DNA of 50,977 bases from Bacillus pseudomycoides (GCF_002582035.1 NZ_NUQE01000043.1:49559-100535); one strand, 5' to 3'; positions 7,789-16,451 are shown, counted from the stretch's first letter. Translations and numbers: made by a program. Notes: a model not told the origin generated them from the sequence alone.

Positions 7789-8892
7789 TTGTCCGTGAAT
7801 CGAATTCTTGTCATTAATCCTGGTAGTACATCTACGAAGATTGGTGTTTTTGATAACGAAAGACCTGTTTTAGAAGAAACAATTCGTCATGACGAAGAAC
7901 AGATTGGGAAATATAAGCGTATTATTGATCAATATGAGTTTCGTAAGCAAACTATTTTAGAGGTGCTTCATTCCCATGGCATTAATATTTCTAAGTTAAA
8001 TGCTGTATGCGGCCGCGGGGGATTACTACGTCCAATTGAAGGTGGTACGTATACAGTAAACGAAGCGATGCTAGAAGATTTAAAAAATGGTTATAGTGGC
8101 CATCATGCTTCCAATTTGGGAGGTATTTTAGCATATGAAATCGCTTCTGGACTTAACATTCCAGCGTTTATTGTTGATCCAGTAGTTGTAGATGAAATGG
8201 ATGATATTGCCCGTATTAGTGGAATAGCTGGCATGGAGCGAAGAAGTATTTTTCATGCGCTAAACCAAAAAGCAGTAGCTCGTAAAGTTGCGAAAGAACT
8301 TGATCGTAAATATGAAGATTTAAACTTACTAATTGCACATATGGGCGGCGGTATTTCAGTTGGTGCTCATAAAAAAGGAAAAGTTATTGATGTAAATAAC
8401 GGTTTAAATGGAGAAGGACCATTCAGCCCAGAACGGGCAGGAACAGTTCCGGTAGGTCAGCTTGTAGAAATGTGCTTCTCTGGTGACTATTACCGTGATG
8501 AAATGATGAAAAAGATCGTTGGACAAGGAGGCTTAGTAAGCTTACTTGGAACAAATGATGCAATTAAAGTAGAAAAGATGGTAGAACAAGGTGATCCAGA
8601 AGCAACACTTGTTTATACGGCAATGGCATATCAAGTTGCAAAAGAAATTGGCGGAGCAAGTGCAGTTCTTCATGGTAAAGTAGATGCAATTGTTTTAACT
8701 GGTGGACTTGCATATAGTAAAATCCTTGTTGATGAAATTAAAGAGCGCGTTCATTGGATTGCAGATGTCATTGTACATCCAGGAGAAGATGAACTACAAG
8801 CATTAGCAGAAGGTGCGCTTCGTGTACTTCGTGAAGAAGAAATTGCAAAAGAGTATGTTGTAAGGGAAAAAGAAACCGTAGTTAGGGGTTGA
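7789..8892 (+). CDS. buk: Butyrate kinase
   Basis: Transfers phosphate from butyryl-phosphate to ADP, giving ATP and (branched) butyrate; partner of Ptb. ASKHA-fold acetate/butyrate kinase family: the N-terminus [19 protein letters not shown] is diagnostic, followed by [10 protein letters not shown] and the Gly-rich LTGGLAYS. 367 residues from TTG 7789, placed 6 nt after GGAGGGAG. An in-frame ATG at 7771 lies upstream of that ribosome-binding site and would put the site inside the coding region, so it is rejected. The stop lies 5 nt before lpdV. Confidence 0.95.
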   Translation: MSVNRILVINPGSTSTKIGVFDNERPVLEETIRHDEEQIGKYKRIIDQYEFRKQTILEVLHSHGINISKLNAVCGRGGLLRPIEGGTYTVNEAMLEDLKNGYSGHHASNLGGILAYEIASGLNIPAFIVDPVVVDEMDDIARISGIAGMERRSIFHALNQKAVARKVAKELDRKYEDLNLLIAHMGGGISVGAHKKGKVIDVNNGLNGEGPFSPERAGTVPVGQLVEMCFSGDYYRDEMMKKIVGQGGLVSLLGTNDAIKVEKMVEQGDPEATLVYTAMAYQVAKEIGGASAVLHGKVDAIVLTGGLAYSKILVDEIKERVHWIADVIVHPGEDELQALAEGALRVLREEEIAKEYVVREKETVVRG

Positions 8893-8897
8893 AAAAT

Positions 8898-10319
8898 ATG
8901 GCAACAGAGTACGATTTAGTTATTGTTGGCGGCGGTACAGGTGGATATGTTGCTGCTATTCGTGCATCACAATTAGGACTAAAAACAGCGCTTGTTGAAA
9001 AAGAGAACCTTGGTGGCACATGTTTACACAAAGGTTGTATCCCAAGTAAAGCGTTGCTTCGTAGTGCGGAAGTATATGCAACAGCGAAAAAAGGGGAAGA
9101 ATTTGGTGTTGTTACAAGCGATGTTTCATTAAACTTTGCAAAAGTACAAGAACGTAAAGAAAAAATCGTTAGCCAACTTCATAAAGGTGTTCAGCATTTA
9201 ATGAAGCAAGGGAAAATCGATGTATATGAAGGAATTGGTCGTATCCTTGGCCCATCTATTTTCTCACCGATGCCGGGAACGATTTCTGTTGAGTTAGCGA
9301 GTGGAGAAGAGAATGAAATGCTTATTCCGAAAAACGTAATCGTTGCAACAGGATCACGTCCAAATTCTTTACCAGGACTTGAGCTTGATGGTGAATATGT
9401 CATGTCATCGGACCACGCTCTAAAAATGGAAGCGCTTCCTGAATCTGTTATTATTGTTGGTGGCGGTGTAATCGGTATTGAGTGGGCGTCTATGCTTGCT
9501 GATTTCGGTGTGGAAGTAACTGTACTTGAATATGCAAAACATGTTCTTCCACTTGAAGATCAAGACGTTTCTAAAGAAATGCAACGTTTGCTTAAGAAAA
9601 AAGGTATTAAAATTGTAACTGGTGCAAAAGTATTACCAGAAACTTTAGTAAAAGATAATGGTGTTACGATTCAAGCGGAACTTAACGGTGAAAATAAAGA
9701 ATTTAAAGCTGAAAAAATGCTTGTATCTGTTGGAAGACAAGCAAACACACAAAATATTGGTTTAGAAAATACAGATATCGTTGTTGAAAAAGGTTATATT
9801 CAAACGAATGAATATTATCAAACAAAAGAATCACACATTTATGCGATTGGCGATGTAATTGGCGGCTTGCAACTTGCACACGTTGCTTCTCATGAAGGAA
9901 TTGTAGCGGTTGAACATATTGCTAGAAAAGAGCCGATGCCAATTGATTACTCTATGGTATCTAAATGTGTATATAGTAGCCCAGAAGTTGCTTCTGTTGG
10001 TTTAACAGAGCAAGAAGCAAAAGAAAAAGGCTACAAATTAAAAGTAGGTAAATTCTCATTCCGTGCAATCGGTAAAGCACTTGTATACGGAGAATCTGAT
10101 GGTTTTGTGAAACTTGTTGTTGATGAAGAAACAAATGATATTCTTGGTGTTCATATGATTGGACCACATGTAACTGATATGATTTCAGAAGCAGGTCTTG
10201 CAAGAGTGCTAGATGCAACGCCTTGGGAAGTTGCACATACAATTCATCCACACCCATCATTATCAGAAGCAATTGGCGAAGCTGCATTAGCAGTTGATGG
10301 AAAAGCGTTACACGGATAA
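8898..10319 (+). CDS. lpdV: Dihydrolipoamide dehydrogenase (E3) of the BKD complex
   Basis: FAD enzyme that reoxidises the lipoyl groups of BkdB with NAD. 473 residues. FAD-binding GGGTGGYVAA at the N-terminus, redox-active disulfide C42/C47 in GGTCLHKGCIPSK, NAD-binding GGGVIGIEWA, second FAD contact YAIGDVIGG, and the interface catalytic motif HTIHPHPSLSEA. The start ATG 8898 lies 7 nt after AGGGGTT; an in-frame TTG at 8889 overlapping the buk stop is less likely. It is in the middle of the bkd cluster, so it is the BKD-specific E3, not the one of pyruvate dehydrogenase. Confidence 0.95.
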   Translation: MATEYDLVIVGGGTGGYVAAIRASQLGLKTALVEKENLGGTCLHKGCIPSKALLRSAEVYATAKKGEEFGVVTSDVSLNFAKVQERKEKIVSQLHKGVQHLMKQGKIDVYEGIGRILGPSIFSPMPGTISVELASGEENEMLIPKNVIVATGSRPNSLPGLELDGEYVMSSDHALKMEALPESVIIVGGGVIGIEWASMLADFGVEVTVLEYAKHVLPLEDQDVSKEMQRLLKKKGIKIVTGAKVLPETLVKDNGVTIQAELNGENKEFKAEKMLVSVGRQANTQNIGLENTDIVVEKGYIQTNEYYQTKESHIYAIGDVIGGLQLAHVASHEGIVAVEHIARKEPMPIDYSMVSKCVYSSPEVASVGLTEQEAKEKGYKLKVGKFSFRAIGKALVYGESDGFVKLVVDEETNDILGVHMIGPHVTDMISEAGLARVLDATPWEVAHTIHPHPSLSEAIGEAALAVDGKALHG

Positions 10320-10400
10320 AAGTGAACCAGTGGGAATGGATAGTGTATCGTTCTTGCTTTATAATAGAGCGGGGTAAAAAGGATTTAGGAGGGTGTTAAA

Positions 10401-11402
10401 ATGGCTGAAGTAAAAGCAAAGCGCCATGAAGAGCTTGGCTTAAGCGATGAGCAAGTATTAGAAATGTATCGCACGATGTTACTCGCACGTAAAATTGACG
10501 AGCGTATGTGGTTATTAAACCGTGCAGGGAAAATTCCTTTTGTAATTTCTTGTCAAGGACAAGAAGCTGCACAAGTAGGCGCAGCATTTGCACTTGATCG
10601 TGAAAAGGACTACGCATTGCCATACTACCGTGATATGGGTGTCGTGTTAGCATTTGGTATGACGGCAAAAGAGCTTATGCTATCTGGATTTGCAAAAGCA
10701 GAAGATCCAAACTCTGGCGGACGTCAAATGCCTGGACACTTTGGACAAAAGAAAAATCGCATCGTAACAGGTTCTTCACCAGTTACAACGCAAGTACCGC
10801 ATGCAGTAGGTATTGCATTAGCAGGACAGATGGAAGGAAAAGATTTAGTAACGTTTGTTACATTTGGAGAAGGTTCTTCTAACCAAGGTGACTTCCATGA
10901 AGGTGCAAACTTTGCAGGAGTACACAAATTACCAGTTATTTTCATGTGTGAAAATAACAAATATGCAATCTCTATCCCAGTTGAAAAACAATTAGCATGT
11001 AAAAATGTATCTGACCGTGCAATCGGTTATGGTATGCCAGGATACACAGTAGACGGAAATGACCCGCTTGAAGTATATAAAGCTGTAAAAGAAGCAGCAG
11101 ATCGCGGTCGCCGTGGAGAAGGTCCAACATTAATTGAAACGGTATCTTATCGCTTAACAGCGCACTCTAGTGATGACGATGATCGTGTGTATCGTGATAG
11201 AGAAGAAGTAGAAGAAGCAAAGAAAAAAGATCCAATCTATACATTTGCAAACTACTTAAAAGAAGTAGGCATTTTAACAGAGGAATCTGAAAAACAAATG
11301 TTAGATGACGTGATGCATATCGTAAACGAAGCAACAGAATATGCAGAAAATGCTCCGTATGCGGATCCAGAATCTGCATTAAAGCACGTATACGCGGAAT
11401 AA
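10401..11402 (+). CDS. bkdAA: Branched-chain 2-oxo acid dehydrogenase E1 alpha
   Basis: Thiamine diphosphate-binding alpha chain of E1, which decarboxylates branched 2-oxo acids and acylates the lipoyl arm of E2. The 333-residue protein has the thiamine diphosphate motif beginning GEGSSNQGDFHEG and ending FMCENNKYAIS, and the phosphorylation-loop-like region YRLTAHSSDDDD. Start ATG follows AGGAGGGTG. The 81-nt gap after lpdV shows no terminator. The next gene starts 13 nt after its stop. Confidence 0.96.
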   Translation: MAEVKAKRHEELGLSDEQVLEMYRTMLLARKIDERMWLLNRAGKIPFVISCQGQEAAQVGAAFALDREKDYALPYYRDMGVVLAFGMTAKELMLSGFAKAEDPNSGGRQMPGHFGQKKNRIVTGSSPVTTQVPHAVGIALAGQMEGKDLVTFVTFGEGSSNQGDFHEGANFAGVHKLPVIFMCENNKYAISIPVEKQLACKNVSDRAIGYGMPGYTVDGNDPLEVYKAVKEAADRGRRGEGPTLIETVSYRLTAHSSDDDDRVYRDREEVEEAKKKDPIYTFANYLKEVGILTEESEKQMLDDVMHIVNEATEYAENAPYADPESALKHVYAE

Positions 11403-11415
11403 GGGGGAACGTTTC

Positions 11416-12399
11416 ATGGCTGTAATGTCTTATATTGACGCGATTACATTAGCAATGCGCGAGGAAATGGAACGCGATGAGAAAGTATTTGTATTAGGAG
11501 AAGACGTTGGTAAAAAAGGTGGCGTATTTAAAGCGACAACTGGATTATATGATCAATTTGGTGAAATGCGCGCGCTTGATACACCACTTGCAGAGTCGGC
11601 AATTGCTGGGGTAGCAATCGGTGCAGCGATGTATGGAATGCGTCCAATTGCAGAAATGCAATTTGCTGATTTCATTATGCCAGCGGTAAACCAAATTGTT
11701 TCCGAGGCAGCAAAAATTCGTTACCGTTCTAACAATGATTGGACTTGTCCAATCACGATCCGTGCACCATTTGGCGGCGGTGTTCACGGTGCATTGTATC
11801 ATTCTCAATCTGTAGAGGCACTTTTTGCAAATCAACCTGGTTTGAAAATTGTAATTCCTTCTACACCGTATGATGCAAAAGGTTTATTAAAAGCAGCGAT
11901 TCGTGATGAAGATCCAGTGTTATTCTTTGAACATAAACGTGCATATCGCTTAATTAAAGGTGAAGTGCCGGAAGATGATTATGTATTACCAATCGGAAAA
12001 GCGGACGTAAAACGTGAAGGTGACGATATTACTGTTATCACATACGGATTATGTGTTCACTTTGCTCTTCAAGCTGCTGAAAAATTAGCACAAGATGGCA
12101 TTTCTGCTCACATTCTTGATTTACGTACTGTATATCCATTAGATAAGGAAGCAATTATTGAAGCAGCTTCAAAAACAGGTAAAGTTCTTCTTGTAACGGA
12201 AGATAATAAAGAAGGAAGCATTATGAGTGAAGTAGCAGCAATTATCGCAGAAAATTGCTTATTCGACCTTGATGCACCAATTGCTCGTCTTGCAGGTCCA
12301 GACGTTCCAGCAATGCCATATGCACCAACAATGGAAAAATTCTTTATGGTAAATCCAGATAAAGTTGAAAAAGCAATGCGCGAACTTGCGGAATTTTAA
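11416..12399 (+). CDS. bkdAB: Branched-chain 2-oxo acid dehydrogenase E1 beta
   Basis: Beta chain of the heterotetrameric E1; supplies part of the active site and the E2 contact. The 327-residue protein has the transketolase pyrimidine domain (VLGEDVGKKGGVF, DTPLAESAIAGVAIGAA) and the C-terminal transketolase domain (LDLRTVYPLDKEAI, TEDNKEGS). Start ATG follows AAGGGGGAACG. It lies between bkdAA and bkdB with 13-15 nt gaps, so co-translation in fixed ratio is likely. Confidence 0.96.
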   Translation: MAVMSYIDAITLAMREEMERDEKVFVLGEDVGKKGGVFKATTGLYDQFGEMRALDTPLAESAIAGVAIGAAMYGMRPIAEMQFADFIMPAVNQIVSEAAKIRYRSNNDWTCPITIRAPFGGGVHGALYHSQSVEALFANQPGLKIVIPSTPYDAKGLLKAAIRDEDPVLFFEHKRAYRLIKGEVPEDDYVLPIGKADVKREGDDITVITYGLCVHFALQAAEKLAQDGISAHILDLRTVYPLDKEAIIEAASKTGKVLLVTEDNKEGSIMSEVAAIIAENCLFDLDAPIARLAGPDVPAMPYAPTMEKFFMVNPDKVEKAMRELAEF

Positions 12400-12414
12400 T
12401 CGGGGGGACTATAC

Positions 12415-13725
12415 ATGGCTGTAGAAAAAATTACAATGCCTCAGCTTGGGGAGAGTGTAACGGAAGGTACAATTAGTAAATGGCTTGTTTCTGTTGGTGA
12501 TCATGTAAATAAATATGATCCGCTTGCAGAAGTAATGACAGATAAAGTAAACGCAGAAGTACCATCTTCTTTCACTGGGGTTGTTACAGAGTTAATCGCT
12601 GGCGAAGGTGATACATTAGCTGTCGGTGAAGTGATTTGTATGATTCAAATTGAAGGTGCAAATGAAGTAGCTGCAACAGCTGTAGAAGAAGAAACAGCAG
12701 AGGCACCAAAAGCAGAGGCAGCTGCATCTGCACCAGCAGCGCCAAAAGCGAAGCAACCAACTGATGGTAAGCCACGCTGTTCACCAGCTGTATTAAAACT
12801 TGCGGGTGAACATAATATTGACTTAGATGCAGTAGAAGGTACGGGAACAAATGGCCGTATTACGCGCAAAGATATTTTAAAATTAGTGGAATCTGGAAAT
12901 ATTCCACAAGCAGGTGCGAAAAAAGAAGCAGCAGCACCAATTACGCAAGAAGCACCAAAGGCTGCACCAGCAGCAGCTCCAAAAACAGAAGCTGCAAAAC
13001 CAGTATCTGTACCAACAATGCCTGGAGATATTGAAATCCCAGTAACAGGTGTACGTAAAGCGATTGCTACAAACATGCTGCGCAGTAAGCATGAAGCACC
13101 GCATGCTTGGATGATGATTGAAGTGGATGTAACAGACCTTGTTTCATACCGTAATTCAATTAAAGGCGAATTTAAAAAGCGTGAAGGCTTCAACTTAACA
13201 TTCTTTGCATTCTTTGTAAAAGCTGTTGCACAAGCATTAAAAGAATACCCACAAATTAATTCTATGTGGGCTGGCGATAAAATTGTTCAGAAGAAAGATA
13301 TTAACCTTTCTATCGCAGTTGCAACTGACGATGAACTATTCGTTCCAGTTATTAAGCATGCTGATGAGAAAACAATTAAAGGTATTGCTCGTGAAATTAC
13401 TGAGCTTGCAACGAAAGTACGTACGAAGTCATTAAAAGCTGACGAAATGCAAGGCGGAACATTTACAATTAATAACACAGGATCATTTGGTTCTGTTCAG
13501 TCTATGGGTATTATTAATTATCCACAAGCGGCAATTTTACAAGTAGAATCTATCGTGAAACGTCCAGTGATTATGGATAATGGTATGTTTGGTGCACGTG
13601 ATATGGTTAACTTATGCCTATCTCTTGACCATCGCGTACTAGATGGATTCATTTGCGGTAAGTTCTTAGGACGTGTAAAAGAAATTCTTGAAAATACGTC
13701 TGCAGATAATACTTCTGTATATTAA
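12415..13725 (+). CDS. bkdB: Lipoamide acyltransferase (E2) of the BKD complex
   Basis: Core of the branched-chain dehydrogenase complex; transfers the acyl group from lipoyl to CoA. 436 residues: lipoyl domain (1-77) with the lipoylated lysine K44 in VMTDKVNAEV; an Ala/Pro-rich flexible linker; the E3/E1-binding domain (about 120-155, RCSPAVLKLA and GTNGRITRKDIL); a second Ala/Pro linker; and the catalytic domain (about 205-436) with the active-site motif SLDHRVLDG near the end. Last gene of the operon, followed by a strong terminator. Confidence 0.96.
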   Translation: MAVEKITMPQLGESVTEGTISKWLVSVGDHVNKYDPLAEVMTDKVNAEVPSSFTGVVTELIAGEGDTLAVGEVICMIQIEGANEVAATAVEEETAEAPKAEAAASAPAAPKAKQPTDGKPRCSPAVLKLAGEHNIDLDAVEGTGTNGRITRKDILKLVESGNIPQAGAKKEAAAPITQEAPKAAPAAAPKTEAAKPVSVPTMPGDIEIPVTGVRKAIATNMLRSKHEAPHAWMMIEVDVTDLVSYRNSIKGEFKKREGFNLTFFAFFVKAVAQALKEYPQINSMWAGDKIVQKKDINLSIAVATDDELFVPVIKHADEKTIKGIAREITELATKVRTKSLKADEMQGGTFTINNTGSFGSVQSMGIINYPQAAILQVESIVKRPVIMDNGMFGARDMVNLCLSLDHRVLDGFICGKFLGRVKEILENTSADNTSVY

Positions 13726-13732
13726 TCATGGG

Positions 13733-13760
13733 AAAGCCCGCCAATTGGCGGGCTTTTTTT
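13733..13760 (+). terminator. Terminator of the bkd operon
   Basis: AAGCCCGCCAATTGGCGGGCTT, a perfect GC-rich stem, followed by TTTTTT. It starts 8 nt after the bkdB stop. Confidence 0.93.
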
Positions 13761-13792
13761 ACGTATATGAATGAGAAGTTTTTTAGTGGAAG

Positions 13793-13858
13793 CATATTGT
13801 CTATGTAAATTTGCAATTTAGCTGAAGATTTATATTGTTTTTTTACATAGACAATATG
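13793..13858. repeat. 17-bp perfect inverted repeat upstream of the DUF421 gene
   Basis: Left arm CATATTGTCTATGTAAA (13793-13809), right arm TTTACATAGACAATATG (13842-13858), 32-nt AT-rich spacer. No T run follows the right arm. Role unknown; candidate operator, RNA hairpin or remnant of a mobile element. Confidence 0.7.
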
Positions 13859-13904
13859 GATAAACATAAACTAAAAGGAGGAATTTTGTTAAGGGGTGCC
13901 ATTT

Positions 13905-14603
13905 ATGCATATATTTGAGGGGGCAAAGCATCTTTCGAATTTTGAATGGATGATTCGTGCCATATTGGCATATATGTTTTTAATTATTGTCGCAAAAGCA
14001 ATGGGACAACGCTCTATTGCTCAGCTTCGTTTTTTAGATCTTGTGTTAGTGCTATTATTAGGCGGAAATATATCGAACGCATTATCTGATGAAAGAGTAG
14101 GCCTTCTCGGCTCTCTGATTACAACATTTGTTCTTGTAGTACTTCATATAGTAAGTTCCATTTTGACATTAAAGGTGGATTGGTGGAGACGTTTTTTAGA
14201 GCCTGCACCAATTATTCTTATACATAACGGTTCCGTTCAATTTAATAATTTAAAGAAAGCACGGATTACAGTAGAATATTTGTTTTCTGAGCTGAGGTTG
14301 CAGGGGATTACTGATATTCAAACGGTAAAGTTAGCTTTATGGGAAGCCAGTGGAGTCGTTTCAGTATTTCAGTACGCAGCATATGAAACAGTTTCTCGAA
14401 AAGACATGAAAATATATGGGGAACCATCACTTATTACATTTATTCTTGTGAAGAACGGAAAGATTCAAAAAGATGTTTTAGCTTTATTAGAAAAAACAGA
14501 AGAGTGGGTAAAAGACGAGTTAAAGCAAAAAGTACCTATTCAATCGATTCAATTAGCAACGGTAGATGAAAAGGGGGAAATAAATATTTTACTTAAAAAG
14601 TAA
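13905..14603 (+). CDS. DUF421 (YetF-type) membrane protein
   Basis: Membrane protein of unknown function, 232 residues. Three hydrophobic segments at the N-terminus (about 16-35, 43-60 and 67-90) are followed by a soluble DUF421 domain with the family motifs AKAMGQRSIAQL, LDLVLVLLLGGNISNAL and a Rossmann-like C-terminal part. Members occur in spore-forming bacilli and some in sporulation operons, but none of that can be read here. AAGGGG lies 8 nt before ATG 13905; GTG 13896 is an alternative start (three residues longer). It stands alone, preceded by a long inverted repeat. Confidence 0.85.
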   Translation: MHIFEGAKHLSNFEWMIRAILAYMFLIIVAKAMGQRSIAQLRFLDLVLVLLLGGNISNALSDERVGLLGSLITTFVLVVLHIVSSILTLKVDWWRRFLEPAPIILIHNGSVQFNNLKKARITVEYLFSELRLQGITDIQTVKLALWEASGVVSVFQYAAYETVSRKDMKIYGEPSLITFILVKNGKIQKDVLALLEKTEEWVKDELKQKVPIQSIQLATVDEKGEINILLKK

Positions 14604-14681
14604 AAAAAATACGCATTTTTCCATTTTATACATATGATACAATGGTGTGGACAAGGAAATAAAAAAGAAAGGTTTGTTGGA

Positions 14682-15143
14682 ATGGGATATGTGGAGGAAT
14701 TACGGAAAATAGTTGGTCATCGTCCTTTAATTTTAGTCGGTTCGGTTGTTCTCATATTGAATAAAGATGAGGAAGTACTATTACAACAAAGGCAAGAACC
14801 GCACGGGAAATGGGGACTTCTTGGTGGATTAATGGAGTTACGGGAATCACCAGAAGAAACAGCATGTCGTGAAGTTTATGAAGAAGCCGGTATTCATGTG
14901 AAAAATTTGCAGTTAATTAATGTGTTCTCAGGTGCAAAACATTTTGTGAAACTAGCAAACGGTGACGAGTTTCAAGCTGTAACGACTGCATATTATACGC
15001 ATGATTATGAAGGAGAGCCTACTGTAAATAAAGAGGAAGCGATGCAATTAAAGTTTTTTCCGATTACCGAATTGCCAGAGTATATTGTAGGATCGCATAA
15101 AAGAATGATTGAAGTATATATAGAAATGATACAAAACAAGTAA
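14682..15143 (+). CDS. NUDIX hydrolase
   Basis: Hydrolyses a nucleoside diphosphate linked to another group; the substrate cannot be told from sequence. 153 residues with a perfect NUDIX box (GX5EX7REUXEEXGU): GGLMELRESPEETACREVY continuing EEAGI, where the two E residues of REVYEEAG bind metal. The sequence between the box and the C-terminus (NVFSGAKHF, YYTHDY, FFPITELPEYI) resembles Bacillus NUDIX proteins annotated broadly. Start ATG 14682; upstream in-frame ATG 14634 lies inside a likely promoter region and is less probable. Confidence 0.88.
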   Translation: MGYVEELRKIVGHRPLILVGSVVLILNKDEEVLLQQRQEPHGKWGLLGGLMELRESPEETACREVYEEAGIHVKNLQLINVFSGAKHFVKLANGDEFQAVTTAYYTHDYEGEPTVNKEEAMQLKFFPITELPEYIVGSHKRMIEVYIEMIQNK

Positions 15144-15151
15144 AAATGCAA

Positions 15152-15273
15152 TATAATGGTGATAGAAATGCAAAAACACAGCTCCGGTTGGTAGTCCGGA
15201 CGCATAAATTTTATGTCAGTAACCTTCCCCTCCGGGATGTCCAGCATTTCTGAATATGTTTTTAAAGGAGGGG
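15152..15273 (+). promoter_or_regulatory. yjdF-type riboswitch leader
   Basis: A -10 box TATAAT (15152-15157) is followed by a compact GC-rich leader closed by GAAATGC (15165-15171) and GCATTTC (15244-15250). Inside are ACAGCTCCGG, GTCCGGACGCATAA, an ATAAATTTTAT hairpin, CAGTAACCTTCCCC and GGGATGTCC. The leader sits directly before yjdF, where the yjdF motif RNA (which binds azaaromatic compounds) is found in many Firmicutes. CCCCTCC (15227-15233) is exactly complementary to the Shine-Dalgarno GGAGGGG (15267-15273), which suggests translational control. Confidence 0.8.
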
Positions 15274-15279
15274 CTGTCG

Positions 15280-15687
15280 ATGAAATTGACAGTATATCAT
15301 GACGGTCAGTATTTTGTAGGAATGATTGAACGAGAACAAAATGGAAAATTGTATGCAGTACGGCACATTTTCGGTGCTGAACCGTCTGATGAAGAAGTGC
15401 TTTTGTTCGTAAATGATGCATTGTTACCGTATTTTGATCACTTTGCTAAATGTGGAGTAGAGATTAAACAGCAAAAGCGTCCGAAAAATGTAAAGCGTCA
15501 CATTCGGCAAGCTGCAAGAGAATTAAAGGCATCAAAATTTACGAAAGCACAAGAAGCTATTCAGTTATCGTATGAAGCTCATAAACAAGAGAAGCAGGTG
15601 CAATCGAAAGAGATGCGGGAAATTGAAAAACATAGAAAACGTGCAATAAAAGTACAAAAAGCGAAGCAGAAACATCGTGGCCATTAA
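15280..15687 (+). CDS. yjdF: YjdF family protein (DUF2992)
   Basis: A 135-residue basic cytoplasmic protein: MKLTVYHDGQYFVGMIE, HIFGAEPSDEEVL and a Lys/Arg-rich helical C-terminus (KRPKNVKRHIRQAAREL and KHRKRAIKVQKAKQKHRG). This is the DUF2992/YjdF family. Its role is not established; genes of this family are typically placed behind the azaaromatic-sensing yjdF riboswitch, which points to a part in tolerance of such toxic compounds. AAAGGAGGGG lies 6 nt before ATG 15280. Followed by a strong terminator, so it is monocistronic. Confidence 0.88.
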   Translation: MKLTVYHDGQYFVGMIEREQNGKLYAVRHIFGAEPSDEEVLLFVNDALLPYFDHFAKCGVEIKQQKRPKNVKRHIRQAARELKASKFTKAQEAIQLSYEAHKQEKQVQSKEMREIEKHRKRAIKVQKAKQKHRGH

Positions 15688-15688
15688 G

Positions 15689-15724
15689 AAAAACGTCTTA
15701 GAGCGGGGGCTCTAAGACGTTTTC
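15689..15724 (+). terminator. Terminator after yjdF
   Basis: AAAACGTCTTAGAGC and GCTCTAAGACGTTTT form a perfect 15-bp stem with a GGGG loop, right after the yjdF stop. The tail is TTTTCC, short of Ts. Confidence 0.85.
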
Positions 15725-15823
15725 CTTAATGAATTATGACTACAAAGCAAGTAAGTTTACTTGTATTTTAGAAATAGTTATTGGTAAGATACAGATAGAT
15801 ACATGTGAGGAGGAAAAACTTTG

Positions 15824-16255
15824 ATGAACTTCAATTTTTTTATGAATGATGTTGTCCGTCAAGCACGCGAAGAAATCGTGGCAGCTGGCTATACAGAATT
15901 AACAACACCCGAAGCGGTAGATGAAGCATTACAAAAGAAAGGTACAACGCTTGTAATGGTGAACTCTGTATGCGGCTGTGCAGGTGGTATTGCACGTCCG
16001 GCAGCAGCGCATTCGGTTCATTATGATAAACGCCCAGACAATCTTGTTACTGTATTTGCAGGTCAAGATAAAGAAGCAACGGCACGTGCTCGCGAGTACT
16101 TTGAAGGGTATCCACCATCTTCTCCATCGTTTGCATTATTAAAAGATGGTAAGATTGTGACAATGGTTGAGCGTCATGAAATTGAAGGCCATGAACCAAT
16201 GCAAGTCATTGCTAAATTACAATCGTATTTTGAAGAACATTGTGATGAAATGTAA
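15824..16255 (+). CDS. brxB: Bacilliredoxin BrxB (YqiW family)
   Basis: Thioredoxin-fold protein that removes bacillithiol from S-bacillithiolated proteins. 143 residues, the family length, with the CGC active site (C50, G51, C52) in [15 protein letters not shown] and the well-conserved stretch [24 protein letters not shown] site lies upstream; both TTG 15821 and ATG 15824 are possible starts and ATG is chosen. In B. subtilis yqiW also lies between the bkd cluster and the arginine transporter. Terminator follows. Confidence 0.95.
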   Translation: MNFNFFMNDVVRQAREEIVAAGYTELTTPEAVDEALQKKGTTLVMVNSVCGCAGGIARPAAAHSVHYDKRPDNLVTVFAGQDKEATARAREYFEGYPPSSPSFALLKDGKIVTMVERHEIEGHEPMQVIAKLQSYFEEHCDEM

Positions 16256-16266
16256 TATGCCTTTTT

Positions 16267-16304
16267 AGAACCGTTAAGAATAGAATCTTAACGGTTCTTT
16301 TTTT
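16267..16304 (+). terminator. Terminator after brxB
   Basis: AGAACCGTTAAGA / TCTTAACGGTTCT, a perfect 13-bp stem with a 6-nt loop, then TTTTTT. Confidence 0.93.
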
Positions 16305-16314
16305 ACATAAAATC

Positions 16315-16353
16315 AACGGTTTATGCACAAAATTATACAGTGTATAAACCGTT
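16315..16353. repeat. 14-bp inverted repeat in the artP upstream region
   Basis: Left arm AACGGTTTATGCAC (16315-16328), right arm GTGTATAAACCGTT (16340-16353), one internal G-T pair, 11-nt loop. It is about 45 bp upstream of the artP promoter and separate from the brxB terminator, although the core AACGGTT is shared with it. Confidence 0.6.
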
Positions 16354-16374
16354 AATGATGTTGTGGAAAGAAAA

Positions 16375-16451
16375 AACAAATTTATTTTTATTTTATTTAT
16401 TGCATAAAAATAAATTTGTTGTTACAATACATTTAACGAATAAAAATTCTA
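16375..16451 (+). promoter_or_regulatory. artP promoter with overlapping inverted repeat and ARG-box-like site
   Basis: Sigma-A promoter TTGCAT (16400-16405), 17-bp spacer, TACAAT (16423-16428). A perfect 17-bp inverted repeat (arms 16375-16391 and 16404-16420, AACAAATTTATTTTTAT) covers the -35 and spacer. GAATAAAAATTC (16438-16449) matches the core of the ArgR/AhrC operator and would sit at the transcription start, a repressing position. Arginine control is inference supported by the gene content downstream. Confidence 0.65.

Noticed and set aside
12645-13193. 182-codon open frame on the strand opposite bkdB
   Set aside because: Mirror of the Ala/Pro linkers of BkdB; no start signal, no recognisable domain.
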